64,000 nt of DNA. Origin: JBBQLG01 sp964251665. Lineage in GTDB: Bacteria; Bacteroidota; Bacteroidia; Cytophagales; Spirosomataceae. The notes under the pieces are model-generated. The model was not told the DNA's origin. It did not search any database and saw only the letters and a list, made by a program, of their open reading frames with translations. The translations under genes were made by a program, and so were the position numbers. The first letter of the stretch is position 1. Every line of letters starts with the position of its first letter. The DNA lies in the NCBI GenBank assembly GCA_964251665.1, contig CAXUKO010000021.1:1-64000 (forward strand). Direction: 5' to 3'. Positions 56,462 to 64,000 of this stretch are shown here, in pieces.

Positions 56462-56938
56462 CTACACGAAGTGAACGCCATACCGCTCATCCAGCAACTT
56501 CACCCACGTAGCCAGTATATCAGCCGGTGGCGGTCCCTGCGGAATTTCTATAGTAACTGGTTCTTCGTTGACAGGAGTACTCCAGTCCAGGAAGTAGTTG
56601 ATGAAATCGCCCGGTGTCAGCATGGTCAGTACTTTGGCCCGCTCACCGAGGATGTTGAACTGATGGGGTATGTTTCGGGGAGCGAAGACTGTCTGACCTG
56701 GTCCGGCAACAAGGACTTCATCGCCAATCTGGAAGCGAACTTCACCTTCGACCACGTGAAAGACTTCGTCCTCACGGGTATGCACGTGGCGGGGTGGTTC
56801 GGCACCCGGGCCGGTTGTCATCTCAAAAACCGCCAGGCTTCCCTCGGTTTGTTCGGGCGAGACGAGTACGTTGATAAAACCGCCTGGATAAGCGCGGAGA
56901 TTGGTTGATTGGGTAGATACTACGGATTCGGCTACCAT
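56462..56938 (-). CDS. Single-domain cupin protein
   Basis: A 158-residue protein with a single cupin barrel. Motif 1 is PPRHVHTREDEVFHVVEGEV with the two metal-type histidines and Glu. Motif 2 is GPGQTVFAPRNIPHQF with the third histidine. The N-terminal text LRAYPGGFINVLVSPEQT is typical of quercetin-dioxygenase-like small cupins. It has no signal peptide. Its substrate is unknown, and no partner enzyme is adjacent. Confidence 0.85.
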   Translation of the reverse strand: MVAESVVSTQSTNLRAYPGGFINVLVSPEQTEGSLAVFEMTTGPGAEPPRHVHTREDEVFHVVEGEVRFQIGDEVLVAGPGQTVFAPRNIPHQFNILGERAKVLTMLTPGDFINYFLDWSTPVNEEPVTIEIPQGPPPADILATWVKLLDERYGVHFV

Positions 56939-57392
56939 GTGTTTGGTTAGTTAAAGAGGTTGATTGAAAAAGAGTAGTTGGCGAACCGGTCAGTGCAGCA
57001 GTCCCCGCCAATAAAGCAGGCTGGTTGCCGTAACTGCCCGTCCGGTGATGCAAAAGTGGCAGCTGATGCCGCGCGGATGAAGAACCGAGCGCATGAACTG
57101 GCAAACCGGTAGCCTCAAGCGGGACTACCAGCGGCTGAATTGTGTAAGGCGTCCGTAGCGGCAAAGGTGATCAGTCCTTACCATAACGCTCCAAAAACTG
57201 GCCAGGTAGTATAACTTGACCTTTAAGCGTTCAGCTACAACATGTCTAACAGCGAACGATCCGGCGTCCCGATGGAAGCAGCAGCAAGCCCTCGATGGGC
57301 TGCGTTCCCTTTTCGAGTCAACGGTGGCCAAACCAACGCTGTCCGAACAACAGCGCGAACAGATCGAAAGTACTCTTTTTCAGCCAACCTGT
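56939..57392. other. Intergenic stretch with an unidentified coding-like fragment
   Basis: There is no intact gene. On the plus strand, about 57251-57392 reads RWKQQQALDGLRSLFESTVA and KPTLSEQQREQIESTLFQPT, which looks like protein, but it runs into the IS110 fragment and has no good start. It may be the end of a gene cut by the insertion. I do not recognise its family. Confidence 0.3.
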
Positions 57393-57581
57393 GTGTTCCG
57401 GGCAAAACACGGCTTGTCCGGGATTCCAGAAAACGAGTGTTCCAACTGCGGCAAAGCAGTTTTTGATACCGACACCGGTGTTGGCAGTAGTCATTTGAAA
57501 AACAAGCGTCCGGCAATCCAGGACGGCCCAATCCAGTGTTGCTTTACTAAGGGCAATGCCGATGTAGTGGTGAATGTCCAT
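57393..57581 (-). mobile_element. IS110-family transposase, N-terminal fragment
   Basis: From 57581 the frame reads MDIHHYIGIALSKATLDWAV, then GIKNCFAAVGTLVFWNPGQAVF and CPEHTG, matching the start of IS110-family DEDD transposases. Similarity stops after about 63 residues near 57393; the following residues (WLKKSTFDLF) do not fit. The expected aspartate in the GIDVSK motif is alanine here, so even the catalytic core start is damaged. A dead remnant. Confidence 0.75.
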
Positions 57582-58019
57582 AAAAGCGGTTAGTTTTGGT
57601 TGTCAGCCAACTAACTGGCCTTTGCTCAACCGGCCGACCGCCTTGTAATGGGCTGTGAAGCCGATTTTTAATTGGCGCCATTGCAAGTTTAACCGAGTGA
57701 GGTTGTGACCGCGACGGCGGACCGTTCGGAACATAGCCGGGCGGCCGGTGCCGTCTTTCTCCCTGGCAACCCGTTAGATTGCCCCGTTCCGGTTGACTGA
57801 TGGCAAGCTACTTAATCTAAGAATCTTACCACCCTACAAACCTCAGGGGCGAAGCCGGTTTAGATAAAGCCGTACCAGGATTTTACCGGCGCGGCCTTTT
57901 GAGGAGAAAGTGTGCTTACAACAACACTCCTATATGGGAGGCCCAACACACGCCAGGAGCCGGGTTTGCCTGGGCCTGTTGTCTTAAAATATGTCCGCTG
58001 AAAACACGCTAATTAATCC
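57582..58019. other. Intergenic stretch, no gene recognised
   Basis: About 440 bp upstream of the AraC-family gene. It contains short GC-rich complementarities around 57927-57982 but no clear hairpin terminator or coding frame. It may include the end of the IS110 element and the promoter of the regulator. Confidence 0.35.
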
Positions 58020-58922
58020 ATGAACAAGGGCAGAAGTGTAGAGCGGCAGGATTTTCTACTCCTCCAACTGGAAGACATCAACGCATCCTTCCCGAAGGGA
58101 AAGATGCGGCCCTATTACCAGTCGTTCCACATTAACCGGATTGAAGACTTCCGACCGCACGTGCAGGGGAAGCAGTTTCCCTACCGCAAAACGGTTACGG
58201 AGTTTATGTTTATTACGCAGGGCAGCACCGTCCGGGCAAAAGGCATTGACTGGCATAAGATTACAGCCAACAGTTTCTTCTTCGTGCCGGCCTATCAAAT
58301 CCGAACGGCTGAGAGCATGAGCGACGATATTCGGGGTTTCTTCTGCCACTTCGACACCGACATTTTCAAGAAATGCTACCTGCAAAATGATGTGCTGAGC
58401 GAGTTCCCATTTCTACAGTATATCGGCAATCCCTATATCCGCGTACCGGAGGAGGCTAAACTACGCATTGTGTACCTGGTGGAACGTCTGGAAGCCGAAT
58501 ACCAACGCGACAATCCGAACGAGTTTAAACTTTTTGCTACCTATTTGCTCACCCTGTTTTTTGAATTGAACCGATTTGTGAATTTAGAAGCCAAAACCAA
58601 AGATGCGGCTTCGCTGCTCACCCAGCAATACAAAAATGCGCTGATGCAGCATATCTACGACATCCATACCGTAGCGGAGTATGCGGCCCATCTGTCGGTT
58701 TCGCAGACCTACCTGAACCGCTGCCTGCAAACGACAACGGGAAAAACGGCCCACGATATTCTTAACGAAATGATTTTGCTTGAAGCCAAAACGCTGCTCA
58801 AACAAACCCCCTTGAGCATCAGCGAGATTGCTTACAAAATCGGTAAACAGGACCATAGCGATTTCAGCCGTTTCTTCAAACACCACACCGGTGCTACCCC
58901 AGGAGAGTTCCGAAAAGAGTAA
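58020..58922 (+). CDS. AraC-family transcriptional regulator
   Basis: A 300-residue protein. The N-terminal cupin-like domain has FPYRKTVTEFMFITQGSTVR and NSFFFVPAYQIRTAE. The C-terminal HTH region has YDIHTVAEYAAHLSVSQTYL, LNEMILLEAKTLLKQTPLSI and SEIAYKIGKQDHSDFSRFFK. Its arrangement upstream of the truncated TonB-receptor and GMC genes suggests it regulated those genes before they were damaged. It appears intact. Confidence 0.9.
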   Translation: MNKGRSVERQDFLLLQLEDINASFPKGKMRPYYQSFHINRIEDFRPHVQGKQFPYRKTVTEFMFITQGSTVRAKGIDWHKITANSFFFVPAYQIRTAESMSDDIRGFFCHFDTDIFKKCYLQNDVLSEFPFLQYIGNPYIRVPEEAKLRIVYLVERLEAEYQRDNPNEFKLFATYLLTLFFELNRFVNLEAKTKDAASLLTQQYKNALMQHIYDIHTVAEYAAHLSVSQTYLNRCLQTTTGKTAHDILNEMILLEAKTLLKQTPLSISEIAYKIGKQDHSDFSRFFKHHTGATPGEFRKE

Positions 58923-59041
58923 ATGGCTTCCGACCAGGCGTGAAAGGTTAGTAAAAGTCAAAATTCCCTCCTAAAAATCCTCTTGTTTGATTTTTGCATA
59001 GTAAGTGTTGAATTTGCCTAACTCTCTTTTTTTCAGGGCAG

Positions 59042-59049
59042 TAGTTTTG
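59042..59049 (+). promoter_or_regulatory. -7-like box upstream of the receptor fragment
   Basis: TAGTTTTG matches TAnnTTTG exactly, 71 bp before the ATG at 59121. The nearest TTTG (59013-59016) is 25 nt upstream, longer than usual, so the -33 part is uncertain. Confidence 0.3.
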
Positions 59050-59120
59050 TGACGTCTTCTTCGTACGGTATTAATTCTTGAATTAATGCTACAAGCCAGA
59101 CCCTAACAAAACCGCTTACT

Positions 59121-59771
59121 ATGAAAAAAAATACGGCAACTATGCTAAGGCGCATCATTATTCCGGTGGCGTTGCTGCTGCTGAATACGACGTATCTGTT
59201 AGCGCAAAGCACTCAAATTTCCGGCATTGTGAAAAGGGCTGTCGGTGAGGTAATGCCCGGTGTTACGGTGGTGCTTAAAGGAACAGCCAAAGGAACAAAT
59301 ACGGATCAGAACGGTGCATACAGCCTCGACGCTCCGCCGGACGGTATGCTGGTGTTTTCGTTCATTGGTTACCAGACGCAGCAGCTAGCTATCCACGGCA
59401 AAACAATCATCAATGTAACGATGGCAGAATCGGCCGCCAGTCTGGATGAGGTGGTTGTGACGGGGGTGTTTGATCAGCGAACGGCTCTGGAGTCGTCGAT
59501 TGCGATCAGTACCCTGAACAGCAAAGCCATTGCCCGGCTGGCCCCCAACAGTGCGGCTGATTTATTGAGTTACACGCCCGGCGTTTACGTAAACTCCTCG
59601 GTGGGTGAAATCAACAACACCGTTTTTTCACGGGGCGTAAACGCCAAGCAGTTTTCCGTGGCGGGTGGCAATGGCTATTACTACGTATCACTGATGGAAG
59701 ACGGCCTGCCGACGTCGGAGCAACCTATGCCCGTATCCTTTCCGAAAAAAAACCGGATGCCCGGATGCTGA
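59121..59771 (+). pseudogene. TonB-dependent receptor, N-terminal fragment fused to GMC sequence
   Basis: A 216-residue frame with a signal peptide (about 12-28, LLLLNTTYLLAQS), a carboxypeptidase-like domain (ISGIVKRAVGEVMPGVTVVL) and the start of a plug (SLDEVVVTGVFDQRTALESS, SAADLLSYTPGVYVNSSVGE). It loses receptor similarity after LMEDGLPTSEQPMP and, behind an eight-A run at 59745-59752, the sequence becomes that of a GMC oxidoreductase. The frame ends at 59771 inside it. There is no barrel, so it is not a transporter. Confidence 0.85.
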
Positions 59772-61210
59772 TGATTGATCTGGGACCAAAGATTTCGGAT
59801 AGAATCGGGCAGCACACCAAGAACATCACCGATCCCCGGGCCCTTGAAAAAGCCCAGGTTTTATCGCAGGGACCTCACCGGGAACCGTACCCCCTGATTT
59901 CGGTGGCCGAACGGGCCGCAGCTGCGCAGCGGGGCGAACGGGACCCCAAGTTTTTAGCCCGCGCCAGTACCCATCTGGTGACGGAATCGGAGGCTGAACT
60001 ACAAGCGAACGAGATGCCGGCGGCTTCCATATCGAGCAATATCGGCGGCATGGGCGTTCACTGGACCTGCGCCTGCCCGCGACCCGGCAATGAAGAGCGT
60101 ATTCCGTTTATTCCGGCGAAGGAGATGGACGAAGCACTGGACAAAGCCGAGCAGCTACTCCACGTATCGCAGGACGTCTTTCCGATGAATACCGAGGGCG
60201 AAACTATTCTGAAAACCCTCAACGAAGCCTTAGGCACCAGTCATTCACCCCGGCGACAGGCGCAGCCTATGCCTTTAGCCTGCCAGCGCGACGAAGCTGG
60301 AAACCTGTACTGGACAGCCTCTGACGTCGTACTGAGTGACACACTGAACAACCCCAGCTTCGAACTAAGAAGCGAAACCATCGCCCGCCGACTGATTTAT
60401 AAGGATGGGAAAGTAACGAAGGTACTGATCGAACATCTGCCAACGCAGCAGCAGGAAGAGATTGAGGCTACCATCGTTATTGTAGCCGCCGATGCGCTCC
60501 GTACGCCACAACTGCTGTGGGCATCGGGAATTCGACCTAGGGCCCTGGGTCATTACCTCAACGAGCATCCGTTTATCTTCACCTTCGTCGAAGTCGTTCC
60601 TGCTGCCCCTGCTGCGGAAGCACTGGCGGCTGCCGGGAAGAAGGGGGGCGATCCGCTGGTGGGTGTCTTCTGGTTACCTTTCGATGCACCCAACCATCCC
60701 TTTCATGGCCAGATCATGCACATGGATTTGTCGCCCATGAAAACCACGGTCGATGATCCGGGCAAACACATTATCGGTCTGGGCTGGGGCTGCGTGAAAG
60801 AGCTGAGCTACGATGACCAGATCGTTTTCTCCGAATCGGAAAGAGACTATCTTGGTATGCCCAGGATGACATTCAGGTACATGTTTTCAGAAAAAGACCA
60901 CGCATCTATCGCTAAGGCCAGGGCATTCCAGAAAAAAGTGGCAGGCCTGTTTGGTAAGGAAATCAAGGACGGTCAACAGACGCTGATGCCCGCTGGTTCA
61001 TCGCTGCACTACGAAGGAACAACCCGTATGGGTGAAGCTAACGATGGTACGTCGGTTTGTGATACGTACTCGAAAGTGTGGGGCTTCGGGAACCTGTTCC
61101 TTGGCGGAAACGGGGTGATACCGATGGCCACCACCTCAAACCCAACCCTGACGAGTGTAGCGCTGGCGGTACGTTCGTGCGAAAAAATTATGGAGATGAT
61201 CGAATGCTGA
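59745..61210 (+). pseudogene. GMC-family oxidoreductase lacking its FAD-binding N-terminus
   Basis: The frame covers KKPDARMLMIDLGPKISDRI, then NIGGMGVHWTCACPRPGNEE, VIVAADALRTPQLLWASGI, a substrate domain, and the conserved end HYEGTTRMGEANDGTSVCD ... NLFLGGNGVIPMATTSNPT. GMC enzymes use FAD to oxidise alcohols or sugars. The first ~30 residues with the GxGxxG dinucleotide motif are missing; they are replaced by the receptor fragment at an A8 run. The ATG at 59765 would give 481 residues, but without the FAD motif it should be inactive. Confidence 0.82.
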
Positions 61211-61228
61211 GTCACTGCCTGACTGAGC

Positions 61229-61338
61229 TTACTGTGAAACGTAGTGGCGTATCCGTTGAGCAAATCTCGGAAGACTTAGGACATAGTAATCTGCTCACTA
61301 CGCAATGGTATTCGGACAGCCTCGATGATACGGTATAG
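61229..61338 (+). pseudogene. Tyrosine-recombinase (integrase) 3' fragment
   Basis: The frame that runs to the stop at 61338 ends RSGVSVEQISEDLGHSNLLT and TQWYSDSLDDTV, which matches the C-terminal end of phage-type integrases (LGHS with the catalytic His and the nucleophilic Tyr in WYSDS). Everything upstream of about 61229 in this frame is shadow of the GMC gene. It is a remnant of a mobile element. Confidence 0.7.
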
Positions 61339-61438
61339 CGTAGTTTAGCCAATGCCCTGTTATCGAGACGAATTTGTATATAAGGGAGCGATAGCGGCCC
61401 TTTTTAGGTGTTCTCTACTCCTAAACAACTTCTTTAGC

Positions 61439-61470
61439 GACTATAAACCGTTTCAAAACGGTTTATAGTC
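61439..61470. terminator. Near-perfect palindrome between convergent genes
   Basis: The 15-bp arms (61439-61453 and 61456-61470, core CTATAAACCGTTT) are separated by 2 nt, with the whole element 32 bp long. It lies between the integrase fragment (plus) and the regulator gene (minus, ends 61609). It can act as a bidirectional terminator; as an integrase-associated site it is only a guess. Confidence 0.5.
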
Positions 61471-61608
61471 GGTTTCTCGATTCGGTTTAATAAGTTTACG
61501 ATTCAGTTCAATCAGCATTGTACACAAGAAGCCATCCAATAAAGTAGGCATTATATTACCGGTTAAGCTGTTACTCGTTTTCAAGCAAAACATGCGACTA
61601 ACGGCTCG

Positions 61609-64000
61609 TTAGTATTTAATCATAAACTCACTCAGGTTCGCATCGGCATCCAGGTCAAGCTTCCGCCGAAGTCGGTAGCGTTTCAGTTCAACGCTTCGGT
61701 GCGTTATATTGAGCAATTGAGCAATCTCTTTGGTAGACAGATTCATGCGCAGGTACGCGGCCAGTTTTAAGTCGCCCTGACTTAGGTCGGGGTATTTGTC
61801 GACTAAGTGTTTCAGAAACTGCTCGTGTACCTTATTGAAATTAGCCTCGAACAGCTTCCAATCCTGTTCAGTCGAGATGTTCGTGTCAATCAGCGAACCA
61901 ATCCGCTGAAACCCCTCCGTAGCCGACCGGTAGCCCGACTGGTCTTTCATCCGGTTAAGCTCCGACTTTAGCTGAATCAGCAGTTCATTCTTGCGGATAA
62001 GCAGCATCGTCGAGTTGGCTAATTCTTCTGATTTTTGAATCAGCCCCCGCTCCAGTTGTTCTTTCTGTAACATCACAATTTCCCGTTGGCTATGCTCTTC
62101 CTGAAACCGGAGTTGTTCCTCTAGCTTCTCCCGCACCTGGTTCTGCTGACTGGCTACCCGCCGTAAGTGCATTCGGTAGAGCAAGCGTATTAACCCAGCC
62201 AGTAGCACCAAATAAACGACTTTGCTCCAGACAGCCCAGTACCAGGGGGGCAGGATGTCGATAGTCAGTGTGCTCTCAACTGGGTGAAGGTTTGATTTCA
62301 GGTGGAAAATATACTGACCAGGCGGAAGACTGCTAAACTCCTTTTGGTGAATAGCTTCATAAGCTGACCAAGCTGGCATACTGTTTTCGAGCCAGTAGCT
62401 ATAACGTACCGGCCGGGTATAGACAGGTGTACTAAAGTCGATAGCTACTGTATGCTGCCGGTGCGAAAAAGGCAAGTCTGGCAGCGGTTTCATTCCGTAG
62501 AAAACCTGGCTGAAGGCAGCCCCGCCAATACTGGCTACCCGGCGAATAACAGGCGGAACCACCGTCCCAGCGACAAACTGAGACAGTGCCCTCCGGGGAA
62601 TCAATTCAAAGCCATTTTCGCGGCACAACGCCAGATAAGCCGTATCCAGCGGCAGTACATTTTCAAAGTTCTCTACCCACTGGTCCGTTCTGACTGGTAT
62701 TTCTTTTGGGTTGTGTGCCGGTCGTTCCCAGCTTACGGTCCCATCCTGCCGCAGGGCAATGGCGCTCGAATCAGAGAGGGGAAACTGTTTCCGGGCATCT
62801 TTATCCAACCAGGCAAACCGGGCCGGAACGGGGACGAAACGGTCAGCAGTCGGGACGTACACTTGTGACCCTCTGACTGACGTCACCACAATCTGCTGCT
62901 GAAGGCGGCACAAACTTGTTCCTGACTCCTTAAACTGACGCTCGTTATACGCTTTGGCTACGACTACGCTCCGCAGGTCAGGTGACAATACCAGCCGCTG
63001 TACTCCCTGATTACTGGCTTTATTGATCCAGATGGCACCCGTTTCGTCTTCTTCTAACTGTCGGACAGGCCCGGAAAAATTCTTAATTGTATCAACAAAT
63101 ACCCAGCGCCCCGCCTTATTTTTTCGATAAAGGCACAGTTGGGTGTAGGTCCCCTGAACCAGATAGTCAGGGTGACGATTCAGGCGACGCATTACCCACC
63201 CACCCGTGACACCACAGACCAGCCGGGCCTGCATGCCCACAATCTCAAATGTTCCACGATTATGGCCGCATAGTAACTGATTGTCGACCACCGTAAGGTC
63301 CCAAACCTGCCCCTGCGTGCCGGGCACCAATAGAAAAGGGGAGTCAGGCTGATCTAACAATTTAGCATACACCCCTTGGTTGGTACCCACATATAGGCTG
63401 TTACCGAACCGGGCCATGTCGTACAGCGTCCCCAGTTCACCCTCAGCATCGACGAAGTAACGAATGGGCGAATTGAGGTTAATCAGGTCAATGCCTTTAT
63501 CCAGTCCCACCCAGAGATTCCGATCAGCATCTTCACAGAGCGAGAGAACGGTACTGTTTTGCAGCCCATTTTTGGGGCTGATGTGGTATACAATCCGGCC
63601 ATTGGCGTGGGTAATGACCACACCATTTCGCAGCGTACCAAACGCGTACAGTCCCGACCGGAGCCGTAGCCCCCGGTTGAGCCGATTCTGCTGAATAAAT
63701 CGGTTGAGGACGGCATTAAATAAGCGAAAGTGAATACCGTCGTACAGATATATAGCCTGTTCGGTACCAATAAGCAGTCCGGTCCGGTCAATGGGTAATA
63801 AGGTGTTCACGGTTTCCCGACCTAAAAACTCGCTTCCCTTCACCAGCAAAAATTGATCACCCCGCACCTCATACAGCCCTTTATCCAAAACCCCCAGCAA
63901 TAATCGGTCGCGAACCTGATGGACGAAAAGGATATTACCCGGTGGCTGCAACTGCTGCACCTGGCCCTGCCAATAACGATACAGGTATGCAAACGACTGG
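61609..64000 (-). CDS. Beta-propeller sensor / Y_Y_Y / LuxR-type regulator, 5' end outside the window
   Basis: The frame is open to the window edge, so the true start lies beyond 64000; 783 residues are seen from an internal GTG at 63960. The N-terminal part is a ligand-binding propeller (repeats such as NLWVGLDKGIDLI and NSLYVGTNQGVY). A Y_Y_Y-like domain follows (RYSYWLENSMPAWSAYEAIH, PGQYIFHLKSN), then one membrane helix (VVYLVLLAGLIRLLY) and a coiled coil (QNQVREKLEEQLRFQEEHSQ). A LuxR-type HTH ends the protein (LSTKEIAQLLNITHRSVELK). The kinase domain of hybrid two-component sensors is absent, so it is a one-component membrane regulator of the triple-tyrosine type. Confidence 0.88.
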   Translation of the reverse strand, partial: QSFAYLYRYWQGQVQQLQPPGNILFVHQVRDRLLLGVLDKGLYEVRGDQFLLVKGSEFLGRETVNTLLPIDRTGLLIGTEQAIYLYDGIHFRLFNAVLNRFIQQNRLNRGLRLRSGLYAFGTLRNGVVITHANGRIVYHISPKNGLQNSTVLSLCEDADRNLWVGLDKGIDLINLNSPIRYFVDAEGELGTLYDMARFGNSLYVGTNQGVYAKLLDQPDSPFLLVPGTQGQVWDLTVVDNQLLCGHNRGTFEIVGMQARLVCGVTGGWVMRRLNRHPDYLVQGTYTQLCLYRKNKAGRWVFVDTIKNFSGPVRQLEEDETGAIWINKASNQGVQRLVLSPDLRSVVVAKAYNERQFKESGTSLCRLQQQIVVTSVRGSQVYVPTADRFVPVPARFAWLDKDARKQFPLSDSSAIALRQDGTVSWERPAHNPKEIPVRTDQWVENFENVLPLDTAYLALCRENGFELIPRRALSQFVAGTVVPPVIRRVASIGGAAFSQVFYGMKPLPDLPFSHRQHTVAIDFSTPVYTRPVRYSYWLENSMPAWSAYEAIHQKEFSSLPPGQYIFHLKSNLHPVESTLTIDILPPWYWAVWSKVVYLVLLAGLIRLLYRMHLRRVASQQNQVREKLEEQLRFQEEHSQREIVMLQKEQLERGLIQKSEELANSTMLLIRKNELLIQLKSELNRMKDQSGYRSATEGFQRIGSLIDTNISTEQDWKLFEANFNKVHEQFLKHLVDKYPDLSQGDLKLAAYLRMNLSTKEIAQLLNITHRSVELKRYRLRRKLDLDADANLSEFMIKY

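Noticed and set aside
57216..57593. A 125-codon plus-strand frame over the IS110 fragment
   Set aside because: Its second half is antisense to the transposase; only the first part is kept as an unidentified fragment.
1..64000. CRISPR arrays, tRNA and rRNA genes
   Set aside because: I saw no regularly spaced direct repeats and no cloverleaf or rRNA-like sequence on either strand; a covariance-model scan would be decisive.

Overview
The window looks like a chromosomal segment of a high-GC member of the Bacteroidota, most likely a Spirosoma-like cytophagal bacterium. The reasons are SusC/SusD pairs with an ECF sigma/FecR switch, many small lipoproteins with lipocalin-like or carboxypeptidase-regulatory-like domains, CRTAC1/ASPIC FG-GAP proteins, LytS-type kinases, few Shine-Dalgarno sequences and a TAnnTTTG-type promoter. 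No rRNA, tRNA or CRISPR array was seen.

Region 1 (1-15.2 kb, all plus strand) is a redox and sulfur-flavoured cluster. A tight six-gene run (147-7676) encodes an S51 peptidase, two DoxX-type membrane proteins with an extra C-terminal domain, a c-type cytochrome, a Tat-exported SoxC/SorA-like sulfite dehydrogenase and a phytoene-desaturase-like FAD oxidoreductase. After a TonB-receptor remnant come a vanadium-haloperoxidase-like lipoprotein, a cysteine desulfurase, a DUF1684 protein, a histidine phosphatase, an APC permease and an SsuD-like flavin monooxygenase. My inference is that sulfite released from organosulfur compounds is oxidised in the periplasm, with electrons passed to cytochrome c and perhaps to the DoxX proteins.

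Region 2 (15.2-18.5 kb, minus strand) has a small lipoprotein, a small membrane protein and a visibly AT-rich type II restriction-modification pair: a C5-cytosine methyltransferase and a BsuBI/PstI-family endonuclease overlapping by 4 nt.

Region 3 (18.6-46.3 kb) is a carbohydrate-utilisation region. On the plus strand, GH31 and GH43 enzymes converge on a minus-strand locus of ECF sigma, FecR, STN-type SusC, a broken SusD, a small lipoprotein and a large FG-GAP protein. A second locus has a divergent AraC regulator, an L-arabinose/L-fucose isomerase-like protein, SusC, SusD, a GH106-type gene broken by a stop codon, and a GH78 alpha-L-rhamnosidase. Rhamnose-containing plant polysaccharides such as pectin are the likely target of the second locus.

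Region 4 (46.3-57 kb) holds small secreted proteins, a VOC protein, a dihaem cytochrome c, a cupin protein, and two paralogous LytS-type kinases that alternate with two paralogous lipoproteins, one of which is frameshifted.

Region 5 (57-61.5 kb) is a scar zone: an IS110 transposase fragment, an AraC regulator, a TonB-receptor 5' fragment fused to a GMC oxidoreductase lacking its N-terminus, and a tyrosine-integrase 3' fragment. The window ends inside a large beta-propeller/Y_Y_Y/LuxR-type regulator (61609 to the edge). Several genes carry single-base lesions, which are either real decay or base-calling errors.
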